NCBI RefSeq assembly: GCF_016756615.1 | Contig: NZ_AP023262.1 | Location: forward strand, 7,193,501 to 7,257,500 | From: Mesorhizobium sp. L-8-3 | GTDB taxonomy: Bacteria > Pseudomonadota > Alphaproteobacteria > Rhizobiales > Rhizobiaceae | DNA: 64,000 bases | Direction of reading: 5' to 3' | Shown here: piece after piece, positions 1 to 9,479 of the stretch | How the letters are laid out: the number at the start of each line of letters is the position of its first letter | How positions within the stretch are numbered: the first letter of the stretch is position 1 | Notes under the pieces: generated by a model | Databases searched by the model: none | The model's input: only the letters and a program-made list of their open reading frames with translations | What the model was told of the DNA's origin: nothing | Translations under genes and position numbers: made by a program

Positions 1-738
1 GCTAAGCTCTATGAATGCCGCCTCATTCATTCGGATGGAATAATTTGCCGGCCGAGCATGCGGCAATCGCAGCCGTTCCCCGAACGGCACGTTCAGAGGG
101 GGCGCCAATTCCTTGCCGGCAGCATTCACTTTTTTTCGAATTGCGGCAGCCATTTCAGTTTCAGTGACGCCTTCGCGAAGCAATTCATAAAATGTATTGA
201 TCGCAAGATCAGTGACGATCGCGGCCTCCCGCAAAGCCTCGATCTCCACCTCGCTCTTTACGGCTGCTACGCATGTAACGAGCTTACTAGCATCAACAAC
301 CTTAAGGTCCGGAAGCTCTTGTTGAAGCGCATTGACATCGGCAGGCGCGAGAGACGAGCGTGCAAGCTCCATACCGACCCGCTTATTGTGGAGATTTAGA
401 CGTCGCAGAACATCACCGCAGACGGTGGTAAGCTCGTAAGCTTGCGTGTAGGGGATGATACCATCAATGCAACTGAAAGCCCTGATGCTCTCCTCGTCAA
501 ACTTGCGAACGACAAAAGTCGGTTCGCGCCCAGGAGAGAGTATTAACGGATGAGGCGCAAAATAGGTACTTGCACCGGAGTCTCCTGTCAAATAGCGGAG
601 ATGGCTCTGTGAGGTGACAAGCAACGCGTCCAGGCCTGCTCGTTCCACAGCTTCGGTCACCCGCCGCTGCCGCTCCTCATACTCGGATCGATCAAACAAT
701 GTGCCGGTACAAGGGATTGTCGCCCGCTTCGTATCCAT
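1..738 (-). CDS. M24 family hydrolase (creatinase / Xaa-Pro dipeptidase-like), 3' end outside window
   Basis: Open minus-strand frame of 246 codons from an ATG at 738 to the window edge with no stop, so the C-terminus lies outside. Residues 1 to about 140 form the creatinase N-terminal domain (DALLVTSQSHLRYLTG, then a block ending VNALQQELPDLKVVDA). The catalytic pita-bread domain starts near residue 150 (AVKSEVEIEALREAA) and the frame leaves the window at AFIELS. A GGAGA ribosome-binding site lies just upstream of the ATG. It is a clear paralogue of the M24 protein at 14818-15993, aligning from RSEYEERQ through to the edge. Family members hydrolyse C-N bonds in small amides or X-Pro peptides, probably in the cytoplasm because no signal peptide is seen. 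Substrate unknown; the family call is firm. Confidence 0.85.
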   Translation of the reverse strand, partial: MDTKRATIPCTGTLFDRSEYEERQRRVTEAVERAGLDALLVTSQSHLRYLTGDSGASTYFAPHPLILSPGREPTFVVRKFDEESIRAFSCIDGIIPYTQAYELTTVCGDVLRRLNLHNKRVGMELARSSLAPADVNALQQELPDLKVVDASKLVTCVAAVKSEVEIEALREAAIVTDLAINTFYELLREGVTETEMAAAIRKKVNAAGKELAPPLNVPFGERLRLPHARPANYSIRMNEAAFIELS

Positions 739-1604
739 CGACTGTCTCCATGACCTAGGACGCGCGGCCCATCAAAAGCATCAAGTTCATTTGCGCAACA
801 CGGGGCAGCCGATACTGATCAAGCGACTTAGTCCGCAGCAGTAAGGCAAATCAGGCCTTTCTTCAGTCAGACAATCCCTCCAGCAGTGGCTTACGTCAAA
901 TGCAGTTTCTATATCGCCGTCATCTCGGCACGCGATGGAACGAAAGAGTCCAGTCCACCGTCACGCTTGATGGATTCGAACGGAGACTCGGCTGAAATAC
1001 GGAGCGTAAGTTTCAGGGCGTCAATTCAGATGCCCCCGGCGAGGCCAACGGCCGAAAGGAGTCCACGCCATGACCAGCGGTCACGAAGGTTCCGGCTGCT
1101 CATATGCGTGGCAGCAGGAGACTCGATCATATTGACGCCTAGTTCGCGTAGGATCGAGGCAGGTCACGCGATCACATTCGCGGCTTCCTCGAAGAAACGC
1201 GGCCGAAGTGGAGGGGGGTGTTAGCCCAGCCAGGTTACACCCGGCGGCCATCCGGGCGGCCACAAGCTCGGGCTTCGCACCTAGTGAGCGATCGACCGCA
1301 GAGACAATCAGGCGGGGCGTATTACCTGGATAGTCGCGTCCGCCACGTGCCGGTCGAGAGCCGCGTGAAACCCATCGACATCAGATGGTTGGCAAGAGCT
1401 GTGCCGGCTGAACAGGTGCCGTGGCGCGTGCGTGCGTGCGTGAGATGGAGTGCGAGGCTTAGTCCGACGGTCCGACTGACGACCCGCTAGCCCATCTTAT
1501 GCACGACGGAGCGTCTGAGAGGTTGGCGGATGTAGCGTAAGCGATTGACCAATTCGCTTGTCTAAGCCAGTCCTGTCGCCCACATCTCGCGAGCCACACC
1601 CGTC
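739..1604. other. Intergenic stretch, no gene recognised
   Basis: Holds the region upstream of the M24 gene and the approach to the IS1380 element. Several short open frames exist on both strands but none has a convincing start, ribosome-binding site or family resemblance. A minus-strand stretch around 1100-1270 reads like degraded coding sequence but I could not assign it. A TTGCGC half-site near 790 weakly resembles the -35/operator arrangement described at 42228-42266. Confidence 0.5.
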
Positions 1605-2944
1605 ATGACCGACGATACGATGCTGCCGCTCTCATTTCCAGCCGTTGGGCGCAAGAAGATCACAGCTGCGTCGATGGCGGACGCATCACCTCGAAGGACG
1701 GCGTCATGCTTCTGGCGGCCGCCGAACGGCGCCTGCAACTGGGCGACCGGCTGGCCGCCGCCATCCACGATCCGCGCGACCCACAGCGGGTGACACACGC
1801 CATGGCCGACATTCTGCGCGCCCGCATCTTTGCCATCGCCTGCGGCTACGAGGATGCCAACGATCTCGACCGGCTGCGCACGGACCCGGCCTTCAAGCTC
1901 GCCTGCGGGCGGCTGCCCGACAGCGGGATTGATCTGTGCTCGCAGCCGACCTGCTCGCGCCTGGAGAACCTGCCCGACTTGCGCACCGTCATCCGGCTCG
2001 GCTGGGTGCTGGTTGATCTGTGGCTGTCGAGCTATGCCGCGCCCAAGAGCGTGACGCTCGACATCGACGACACGGTTGATGTCGTTCACGGCCATCAGCA
2101 GCTCTCGCTCTTCAACGCCCATTACGACGAGCGCTGCTTCCTGCCGATCCACATCTATGACGCCGCGACCGGACGCCCTCTCGCCATGATCCTGCGTCCT
2201 GGCAAGACCCCGACGGGCAAGGAGATCCGCGGCCATTTGCGCCGGCTTATCCGGCGCATCCGCGCCCGCTGGCCGGCCACCCGCATCCTGGTCCGCGGCG
2301 ACGGCCACTATGGCCGGGCCGAGGTCATGGCCTGGTGCGAGAACAATGCGGTCGATTACGTCTTCGGACTGCCGGGCAACAAGGTTCTCCAGCGCCTCGT
2401 CGACGAAGCCGCCGACGACATCCGCACCCGCCGCGCGCTCGAGCAGAAGCCGGTGCTGCGCGGTTATGCCGAAATCCGATACAAGGCGAAATCCTGGAAG
2501 ACGCAACGTCGCGTCTGCGCCCGCATCGAGGCAACCAGCCGCGGCCTCGACACCCGCTTCGTCGTCACCAATCTCGACAAAGGCTCCGCCGCGCATGTCT
2601 ACGACGTGATCTACTGCGCCCGTGGCCAGGCCGAAGACCTGATCAAGATGCACAAGAGCCAGCTTGCCTCCGACCGCACCAGCTGCCGCTCACCGATTGC
2701 CAACCAGGTGCGCCTCGTCCTGCACACCGCCGCATACTGGCTCATGCTCACCCTGCGCGAGGCGGTGCCCAAAACCGATCATCTCAGCAACGCCGAGTTC
2801 GCCACGCTGCGGCTCAGGCTCCTCAAGCTCGGCGCCCGCGTCATCGAAACCGTCTCGCGCATCCGTCTCGCCTTCGCCGCCGCCTGTCCCGAGGCCAGCC
2901 TGTTCCGACAAATCGCTCTCACGCTGCAACCCGCAGGACCATGA
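1605..2944 (+). pseudogene. IS1380-family transposase, broken by a 1-base deletion
   Basis: Product would be a DDE transposase of about 446 residues. The N-terminus starts at ATG 1605 (MTDDTMLPLSFPAVGRKKIT). At 1670/1671 the codon for Phe in the expected motif TAFDGGRITSKDGVMLL has lost one base, so the rest of the protein continues in another frame from about 1672 to the stop at 2944. Recognisable IS1380 blocks follow: DIDDTVDVVHGHQQLSLFN, RGDGHYGRAEVMAW, FGLPGNK, and the C-terminal CRSPIANQVRLVLHTAAYWLM. Apart from the one deletion the gene is intact, which points to recent inactivation. A minus-strand open frame of similar length over it is a shadow. Terminal inverted repeats were not resolved. 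Confidence 0.85.
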
Positions 2945-3069
2945 GCGCCGGGGCATCAAGGCCCCGCCCAAACCCAGACCCTCCAGCGCGTTCCAAAGTC
3001 CAGTCCCAGCTGCGGTGAAAAAGACGCCTCACACCTGCATGACCGAACGCTCAGTAGCAAGCGAACCAA

Positions 3070-3420
3070 GCTGCTCGTGAATAGGACGGGCTAGCGAAAG
3101 CTGGTCTCGCCTGCAAACGGGAGACGTGATCGACGCGGCCACCGTCGAGGTGGCGGGTGAGGCCCTCCCGCGCTCCCGCGCGAAGCCGTATATAGCGAAT
3201 GGCCTCTGCGAGCTTAGCCTTAGTGGCTGATCGTCCTAAGCCATCTCGCGGAGCCATGGTTCGAGCTCGGCAATGATCGGCTGGCTCCTTTGTCTGGCGC
3301 CCGCAGCACAACGTTCGTCGGCCAATCGGCCGCGGATGTCCTCCTTGGTCCTAGAACTCGCTGGCGATCGGCGCGGGAACGTCGCGCTTCTCGACAAACT
3401 TGGCATAGCCGCCGCAGCGT
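3070..3420 (-). pseudogene. IS66-family TnpC transposase fragment
   Basis: Minus-strand reading in shifting frames gives IS66 TnpC C-terminal pieces: QPIIAELEPWLREM, then KAKLAEAIRYIRL and EGLTRHLDGGRVD, where intact relatives continue into the conserved ENAIRP block. At least one frameshift and loss of both ends show it is dead. It abuts the 3' end of the permease gene at 3438 and may have replaced that protein's last residues. Confidence 0.7.
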
Positions 3421-3437
3421 CGACGTGCAGTCTGTTC

Positions 3438-5243
3438 TCAAACCGAGGGATCCGACAGTGTACGCAAAGCCTTGGGGGCCGACCGCCAACCCATGAAGTA
3501 GAGTACGACAAGGCAGATCACGGGCACAAGCATTAGCAAAGACGCCACCGCGGCAATAGTCGGGTCGATCTGATGGCGGATATCCTCGTACATCTTCAGA
3601 GGCAGCGTGCGGATCGAGAGCCCAGCTATCAGCGACGTAATAACGACTTCATCGAAGGAGGCGAGGAACGCGAACACGGCGCCGCCGAATATGCCCGGTC
3701 GGATCAAGGGCAGGGTCACACGCATAAAAGTCCGTACCGGCCCTGCGCGCATGCTCATCGCCGCCTGCTCCAGCCGTGGGTCGAAATTCGCCAGCGTAGC
3801 GGAGACAATCACGACGACGTAGCCAATGGCAACGATGCTATGCGCCAGGACGATGCCAGACATCGAGCCAAGTAGCCCGAATTTGACCAACCCGAGATAG
3901 GTCGCGATGGCGACTACGATGGCGGGAAACGTGATCGGCGTCAGGATCGCCATGGTTAGGGAACTGCGCAGCCACGGCAGCGTCCGGTTGAGGCCGTACG
4001 CCGCCAGTGTGCCCACGACAGTCGAAACGGTGGCAACGACGACACCGATCTGAAGCGTGGTCGAAGTGGCGTTGTACCAGGACGGGTCGCTGAAGAACGC
4101 GCGGTACCACTGCAGCGAGAGACCCGAAGGCGGAAATTGCAAAAGCTGCCCCGGGCTGAATGACATGATGAGAACGAGAAGCTCAGGAAAGAGCAAGTAG
4201 AACATGACGAGCATGAGAAACACCGTGCCGATCATTTCCGACCAGCGGATGTGGCCCCCGCCCCGGTATAGCTGTGCCGTCCAGCCCTTTGCCCGTCGAA
4301 GAGTGAGAAGTTCGCTCAGGTAGCGTTTTAGTGGGCCAAATGACAGTAGCCGACTTAGCCAGGACCTCCTCGCTGGTTGCGCAGTGCGGCTCTGCGTACC
4401 GGAAAGATCGAGACCAATCATGAAAAGCACGGCAAAGGCTATGGCCAGCAGAATAAAGGCCGCGGCGGCGACCCGCCCCATGTCAAAGAAGGTCCGGACC
4501 TGCGACGCGATGAAGGTCGAAAGCATGGCGTCTCCCAAACCGCCGAGTGCGGCCGGCGTGATGTAGAAGCCAAGGCAGATCACAAAGACCAATAGGGATC
4601 CGCTGCGCACGCCGGGCATGCTGAGCGGAAAAAAAACGCGCCAAAATGCGGTGAATGGCCGCGCGCCCATGCTTGGCGCAGCGGTCATCAAGGACTTGTC
4701 GATACTCATCATGACACTGACTAGAGGCAGGATCATCATGGGAAGCATGATGTGTACCATACCGATATAGACGGCCGTTCGGTTATAGATTAGCAACATC
4801 GGACTAGAGATAAGCCCGAGGTCGAGCAACAGATTGTTGATTAGGCCGCGATCGCCAAGAATCACAATCCATGCATAGGTCCGCACTAACCCACTGGTCA
4901 GATAGGGGACGATGACGAGCACGATGAGCGCCATGCGCGCGCGCTTCGGAGCGGCCACGATCAGATAGGCCGTGGGATAGCCGATGAGGAGGCAAATTCC
5001 CGTAGCGACTGCACTAATCTCGATCGTCTGGTAAAGCACGCGGACATTCGCCGGCTGGCCGAAAAACGCGTGATAATTGGCGAGCGAGAAACCTGGCGCA
5101 TCGAGGCTAGTCAGGAACAGCAGGATGATCGGCATGCCGAAGACAGCCAGCAGAACGGCGATGGCAGGCACAGTGAGCAAGATGGGCATTCGGCCCAGGA
5201 TCTTAAGTATATGCATTCGCGTTCCCCTCTCTCGGCGCCTCAT
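3438..5243 (-). CDS. ABC transporter permease, fused PotB-PotC type
   Basis: A 601-residue inner-membrane protein in which two binding-protein-dependent permease domains are fused. Residues about 15-290 resemble PotB (DRGLINNLLLDLGL, then the coupling region SLMTAAPSMGARPFTAFWRVFFPLSMPG). Residues about 330-595 resemble PotC (coupling region LEQAAMSMRAGPVRTFMRVTLPLIRPG, later FDEVVITSLI). Polyamine-type systems usually encode these as two proteins, although fused versions are known in related iron and putrescine-like transporters. The ATG overlaps the stop of the ATPase gene (ATGA), so translation is probably coupled; an internal ATG (MHILKILG) is an alternative start. The last residues (LRTLSDPSV) run into IS66 debris and may not be native. 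Substrate most likely a polyamine, opine-like or other small cationic solute. Confidence 0.85.
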   Translation of the reverse strand: MRRRERGTRMHILKILGRMPILLTVPAIAVLLAVFGMPIILLFLTSLDAPGFSLANYHAFFGQPANVRVLYQTIEISAVATGICLLIGYPTAYLIVAAPKRARMALIVLVIVPYLTSGLVRTYAWIVILGDRGLINNLLLDLGLISSPMLLIYNRTAVYIGMVHIMLPMMILPLVSVMMSIDKSLMTAAPSMGARPFTAFWRVFFPLSMPGVRSGSLLVFVICLGFYITPAALGGLGDAMLSTFIASQVRTFFDMGRVAAAAFILLAIAFAVLFMIGLDLSGTQSRTAQPARRSWLSRLLSFGPLKRYLSELLTLRRAKGWTAQLYRGGGHIRWSEMIGTVFLMLVMFYLLFPELLVLIMSFSPGQLLQFPPSGLSLQWYRAFFSDPSWYNATSTTLQIGVVVATVSTVVGTLAAYGLNRTLPWLRSSLTMAILTPITFPAIVVAIATYLGLVKFGLLGSMSGIVLAHSIVAIGYVVVIVSATLANFDPRLEQAAMSMRAGPVRTFMRVTLPLIRPGIFGGAVFAFLASFDEVVITSLIAGLSIRTLPLKMYEDIRHQIDPTIAAVASLLMLVPVICLVVLYFMGWRSAPKALRTLSDPSV

Positions 5244-6340
5244 GCAGTGACGAAGCGAACGTCGGACCGCAGCCAGTCGAGGCGCACCTCATCGCCAGGC
5301 TGAAAAATCTGCTGTCCCGAAGCTACGTGCTCGCGCGTAATGAGCATGATGCTGCCGACGCGCACGTGGTATTTCCGCAACGCGCCGGCATAGATCATGC
5401 CTTCGACGGTACCGATGATGGACTGCCTTTGGTCCGCATCGGCGCGCTTCGGGGCCGTACGGGCGGCCACGCAGACACGCTCCGGCCGGAGCATCGCGAG
5501 AGTGCCGGACGGCGGCGTGCCATCGTGTTCGACCTTGAACTCGGGGCATTCAAGGATATTGGCTTCCCCCAGAAAATTCGCCACGAACCGCGTAGCGGGC
5601 CGGTCGTATAGCGACTCCGGTGTGTCGGTCTGCTCAATTTGCCCCCCGCGCATGACGACGATACGATCCGACAGTGTGAGCGCCTCCTCCTGATCGTGCG
5701 TGACACATATGGTGGTTTTGCCAAACTCCCGGTGCAGGCTCTTGAGCTCGCCTTGCATCTCCTCGCGAAGGTTGCGATCAAGGGCGCCCAGCGGCTCATC
5801 GAGCAGCAGGAACGGTGGGTCGGCGATCAGCGCTCGAGCGAGCGCCACGCGCTGCTGCTGGCCACCGCTCAATTGCGACGGCATGCGGTGGCCAAAATCC
5901 TCGAGGTGCACTCGCTTAAGCATGCGAACGACGTGGTTTGTCCTCTCGGCAGCCTTCATGCCGCGCATTTCAAGCGGAAATTCCAGGTTGGCGCCCACCG
6001 TGAGGTGCGGAAACAGCGCATAGCTCTGAAACACGATGCCCTGGTCGCGCCGGTACGACGGGACTGAGGCGACCGACTTCCCAGCAATGCGGATGTCCCC
6101 CTTACTGGGCGCTACAAACCCAGCGAGCAGCATCAGTGCTGTGGTCTTCCCCGACCCGCTTGGTCCGAGTATGGTCAGGAACTCGCCGCGACGAACTCGA
6201 AGTGATAGATCTTTGACAGCAGCAATCGAACCGTACATCTTGGTGACACTGCAGAATTCTAACTGCGCAGGAACTGCATCTTTCTCCAATGCTTGATCCT
6301 CGGCGGTTGCCAGAGTGGCGCCTTCGAGATGCAAAGTCAC
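5240..6340 (-). CDS. ABC transporter ATP-binding protein, PotA type
   Basis: Nucleotide-binding subunit for the adjacent permease. Visible motifs in order: Walker A GPSGSGKTT, Q-loop IVFQSYALFPH, signature LSGGQQQR, Walker B LLLDEPLGALD, switch histidine in CVTHDQEEA, followed by a C-terminal TOBE-like regulatory region (SGTLAMLRPERV, then IIGTVEGMIYAG). I chose the GTG at 6340 because a GGAGG lies directly in front of it; a further GTG at 6406 in the same frame would add 22 residues lacking family resemblance. The gene lies about 90 bases after the binding-protein gene and overlaps the permease gene by four bases, giving an SBP-ATPase-permease operon. It acts at the cytoplasmic face of the inner membrane. 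Confidence 0.9.
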   Translation of the reverse strand: MTLHLEGATLATAEDQALEKDAVPAQLEFCSVTKMYGSIAAVKDLSLRVRRGEFLTILGPSGSGKTTALMLLAGFVAPSKGDIRIAGKSVASVPSYRRDQGIVFQSYALFPHLTVGANLEFPLEMRGMKAAERTNHVVRMLKRVHLEDFGHRMPSQLSGGQQQRVALARALIADPPFLLLDEPLGALDRNLREEMQGELKSLHREFGKTTICVTHDQEEALTLSDRIVVMRGGQIEQTDTPESLYDRPATRFVANFLGEANILECPEFKVEHDGTPPSGTLAMLRPERVCVAARTAPKRADADQRQSIIGTVEGMIYAGALRKYHVRVGSIMLITREHVASGQQIFQPGDEVRLDWLRSDVRFVTA

Positions 6341-6427
6341 AAATCCTCCAATACGATCGGACTGAGGGCGCCAGACGCACCGCCTCCTAGTCGCGTGGGT
6401 GCCCACGATGGGGCTTCATCCAGGTGA

Positions 6428-7528
6428 TTATTGAAGAATCCACTCGTTCCACCGCTGGATCAGCCGCTCTATGTTTGATTTGCCGTCCGCCCCCACCTCA
6501 GCGTACCATTTGGCATCCGATACAATGCTAGATGCCAGATATTCAGGGTGGCTGGCGAGCTTTCGCCCGAGATCATCCGGTATCAGCTTGAACGCATTTC
6601 CGTTCGCTGGACCATAAGGAATAAGCTGTGCAAACGCGGCCTGCCTATCAGCCCGGGTGATGAACTCGATGAATTTCTGCGCGTTCTGTAAATTCGGGCA
6701 GCTCTTCGGAATACCCCAGCTTTCCCATGACAGCACTGACTGGTTTCGATTGATCTCTAGCGGCGCACCCTGGTCTATTAGTAGAGCCGCCCGGCCGTCG
6801 TAGGTCTCCGCCAAATCGACCGCTCTGTCGTGCATCATCTGCTGGATCTCGGATCCGGTCATCCACCACTTGCGTACATGCGGCTTGATCTTGTCCAGGC
6901 TGGCGAAAACTCGGTCGATATCCAAAGGAAAGATGGCGTCAGCAGGCACACCATCCGCCAATAGAGCCGGAACCCACGGACCACCACCCTCCGCGCCGGA
7001 CGCCAACGTGCGAACTCCAGGATACTTTTGGACATCCCAAAACTCTGTCCAATTTGATGGGCGCGGCTTATTGGCCGGGAATTTTTCGGTATCGTAGACC
7101 ATGCATTTCGCGTAAACAATTGAACCCACACTATACGGCGTTCTGGTGAAGTCCAGCATGGCATCTAGATTGTCCTTCTTGTAGATTGAGTAATCAATCT
7201 TTTCGAGGAAACCTGTCTCAGGAGCTCGAACATCCGTGAATGGTTGCACTGGAACCACATCGACCGAAACACTGTTGGTCGACACCATCAGCTGAAGCTG
7301 GGCCTCGGGAACCTCGTCGGTGATAGGCGTCACTTTGATGCCTGTCTCGGCTTCGAATGGTTTTACAAAGGCTTCAATACACGCCTTTCCGTATTCCCCA
7401 CCATTCAGCGCAACCTTCAGCTCGCCCGCGGACTGCGCAACAGCGCGCGGGATTTCAGAAGACACGGCACCCACGGCCGCAGCCGATGCCGCTTGCATAA
7501 AACGTCTGCGGTTCATTGACAGAGTCAT
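6428..7528 (-). CDS. Periplasmic substrate-binding protein, PotD / SBP_bac_8 type, Tat-exported
   Basis: A 366-residue extracytoplasmic solute-binding protein. The N-terminus MTLSMNRRRFMQAASAAAVG carries a twin-arginine-like signal (RRRFMQAA), with likely cleavage after AVAQS, so export by the Tat route is expected. The mature part (GELKVALNGGEYGKA, then ETGIKVTPITDEVPEAQLQL) matches the PotD/AfuA/SBP_bac_8 fold, and the C-terminal WYAEVGADGKSNIERLIQRWNEW is typical of that family. GGGAG lies nine bases before the ATG at 7528. First gene of the three-gene operon ending at 3438. Ligand unknown; polyamine or opine-like compounds are usual for this group in Rhizobiales. Confidence 0.88.
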   Translation of the reverse strand: MTLSMNRRRFMQAASAAAVGAVSSEIPRAVAQSAGELKVALNGGEYGKACIEAFVKPFEAETGIKVTPITDEVPEAQLQLMVSTNSVSVDVVPVQPFTDVRAPETGFLEKIDYSIYKKDNLDAMLDFTRTPYSVGSIVYAKCMVYDTEKFPANKPRPSNWTEFWDVQKYPGVRTLASGAEGGGPWVPALLADGVPADAIFPLDIDRVFASLDKIKPHVRKWWMTGSEIQQMMHDRAVDLAETYDGRAALLIDQGAPLEINRNQSVLSWESWGIPKSCPNLQNAQKFIEFITRADRQAAFAQLIPYGPANGNAFKLIPDDLGRKLASHPEYLASSIVSDAKWYAEVGADGKSNIERLIQRWNEWILQ

Positions 7529-7632
7529 TTACTTGTTCTCCCTCATTGTTCCCGCCACTGGACAGGAATCGCTTTTTTTTCGAAATCGCGCGTACGACGT
7601 TGCGTTAAACAAGCAGCGCCGATCGATTAGAC

Positions 7633-7887
7633 TTATCCAATAGTCGATGCTATTAAGCGACGGCTCCAACACTGGATCCTGGGTTGTGCAGTGCGGCAGT
7701 CAAACTGTTGGCTACGGAGCATGTAAGCGCCCGGCCGTGCCTCGCGCATGTAGCCGAAAATCCTCCCATCCCATCTATGGTCGCCCACAAGCCCGGGCAC
7801 CCACGAATTGCCGCGTTCAGCGATCATGCAACAGAGTATCAAACGCGCGACGGCTTCGGTCAAATACAGTTTGAATATGTCTGTCAT
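7633..7887 (-). CDS. Unidentified 84-residue open frame, possibly a truncated gene
   Basis: The frame from ATG 7887 begins MTDIFKLYLTEAVARLI and contains WVPGLVGDHRWDGRIFGYMRE, which looks like real protein rather than a shadow, but I do not recognise a family. The IS110 fragment begins about 10 bases away on the other strand, so this may be a native gene whose 5' part was lost on insertion. No clear ribosome-binding site and no signal peptide. Confidence 0.3.
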   Translation of the reverse strand: MTDIFKLYLTEAVARLILCCMIAERGNSWVPGLVGDHRWDGRIFGYMREARPGAYMLRSQQFDCRTAQPRIQCWSRRLIASTIG

Positions 7888-7899
7888 CTGCAAGAGAGA

Positions 7900-8340
7900 T
7901 GGAACCGTCCCAGCAAGCCGCTGGCGTTTTGCTATGAGGCCGGCCCGTGCGGTTATGGCGTTTATCGCCAACTCACCAGCCTGGGCCATCGGTGCGACGT
8001 GGCGGCGCCATCGCTGATTCCGCGGAAGCCTGGCGATCGGGTGAAGACAAACCGTCGCGACACCACCATGCTCGCCCGCCTCAATCGGGCCGGAGAGTTG
8101 ACCCCCGTCTGGGTGCCCGATACCGATCACGAAGCCATGGGCGACCTGATCCGGCTGCGCAGCGTCGTGCGCCAGGTGGTGACGGGCGCGCCAACATCTT
8201 CAAGGATTTCTGCTGCGCTACGGGCATAAGCACGAGCGTGGGACGGCCTGGCGAATGGCTTACCGGCGATGGCTTTCGACCCTGGCCTTCGAACATCCCG
8301 CTCAGCAGATCGCATTTCAGGACTACGTCGATGCCGTCAT
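7900..8340 (+). pseudogene. IS110-family transposase fragment
   Basis: The plus strand encodes the end of the DEDD domain (LAFCYEAGPCGYGVYRQL, APSLIPRKPGDRVKTNRRD, LARLNRAGELTPVWVPD). After a frameshift near 8185 comes the start of the C-terminal domain (LLRYGHKHERGTAWRMAYRR, then HPAQQIAFQDYVDAV). The N-terminal catalytic Asp motif and the Ser-containing C-terminal half are missing. At about 8340 it passes directly into an IS66 fragment. Confidence 0.75.
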
Positions 8341-9140
8341 GGACGGTGCTCGATCCCGGGCGAGGACAAACCAAAAAGGGCTACTTCTGGGCGATCGCCT
8401 CGGTGACCGGCGTCATGGCGGCGTCAGTCCGCCGATCGTGCTGTTCAGATATGCGGCGGGCGCAGCGGGCGCCTTTGCCGAACAGTTCCTGCGAGGCTTC
8501 AAGGGCGATTCCTGCAATGCGACGGCTACATGGCTATGATTTGCTGACCCGCATTCAGCGCGCCGAGGTCCGTGGACGCTCGTGCACTGCTGGAGCCATC
8601 TGCGCCGACGGTTCGTGAAGCAGTTAAGAAACACAACATTCCGATTGCCGAGGCCGCCGTCCGTCAGATCGCCGCGCGCTATGCCCTCGAGGCGACGGTG
8701 CGCGGCGCACCGCCGCAGATCCGGCTCGACGCGCGCACAGAACATTCGGCGCCGATTATCACGGCCCTGAAGCCTGGTTCGAGAAGCAGCTGTCGATGAT
8801 CTCTTCCGCTTCCCAACTGGCCACTGATATCCGTTGCTACGAGCTCGCTTACCGGGAGAGCCTGACCACGTTCCTGGAGGACGGTCGCCTGGAGCTGGAC
8901 ACCAACTCGGTCGAAAACGCCATCAGGCGGTGGCCCTGACAAGAAAAAATGCGCTGTTTGCGGCGCATGAGGTTGGGGCCGAAAATTGGGCGCTGCTGGC
9001 CTCCATCGTGGCGACCTGCAAATGGGCGACGTCAATCAGGTCGCCTACATTGCCCAATCGCTGCAGGCGGATCATCGATGGCCATCCTCAAAGCCGAACC
9101 GAGCAGCTCATGCCCTGGAACTTCCCGAAAGTGTCAAGCC
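8341..9140 (+). pseudogene. IS66-family TnpC transposase fragment
   Basis: Starts inside the DDE domain at VLDPGRGQTKKGYFWAIA and continues in at least four shifting frames: HCWSHLRRRFVKQ, SAPIITALKPWFEKQLS, YRESLTTFLEDGRLELDTNS, LTRKNALFAAHEVGAENWA, and the terminal IIDGHPQSRTEQLMPWNF. The N-terminal half is absent. Many frameshifts mark an old insertion. It belongs to a different copy from the fragment at 3070-3420. Confidence 0.75.
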
Positions 9141-9479
9141 AAGACGCATTGGGGATCGGCAATGCGCTTACGCCAATGCCCTCAAAGGATGGGCATTCCA
9201 TAACAAAAGATAAACTGCACATAACTCAAATTCACACTACGTGCCGCGTTGACGCGATAGAGTTTCGGCGATGCCGATCGAGGACGGCGCCCTGAGCCCC
9301 AACCCTGCGAACTGCAGCTTTGTGCACACGTGCACGAGTGACAACATCCAGCAAAAGGCTCCGGAGCTGAGACTATGAACGCCTGCCGAGTCCGACCAGT
9401 TTTATTTGGTCACGTAGATGAATTTCCCCAAAGCGGTCAAGAAGGGGCATGCGCTTTGCCGACATCGGAAAGCTGACCG
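9141..9479. other. Intergenic stretch, nothing recognised
   Basis: Lies between the decayed IS66 and the acetyltransferase gene. No open frame with supporting features; no clear terminator or promoter could be identified. Confidence 0.4.

Noticed and set aside
1562-2653. Minus-strand open frame of 363 residues over the IS1380 gene
   Set aside because: Lies opposite a recognisable transposase, is rich in Ala, Asp and Gly as expected for an antisense shadow, and has no family motifs.
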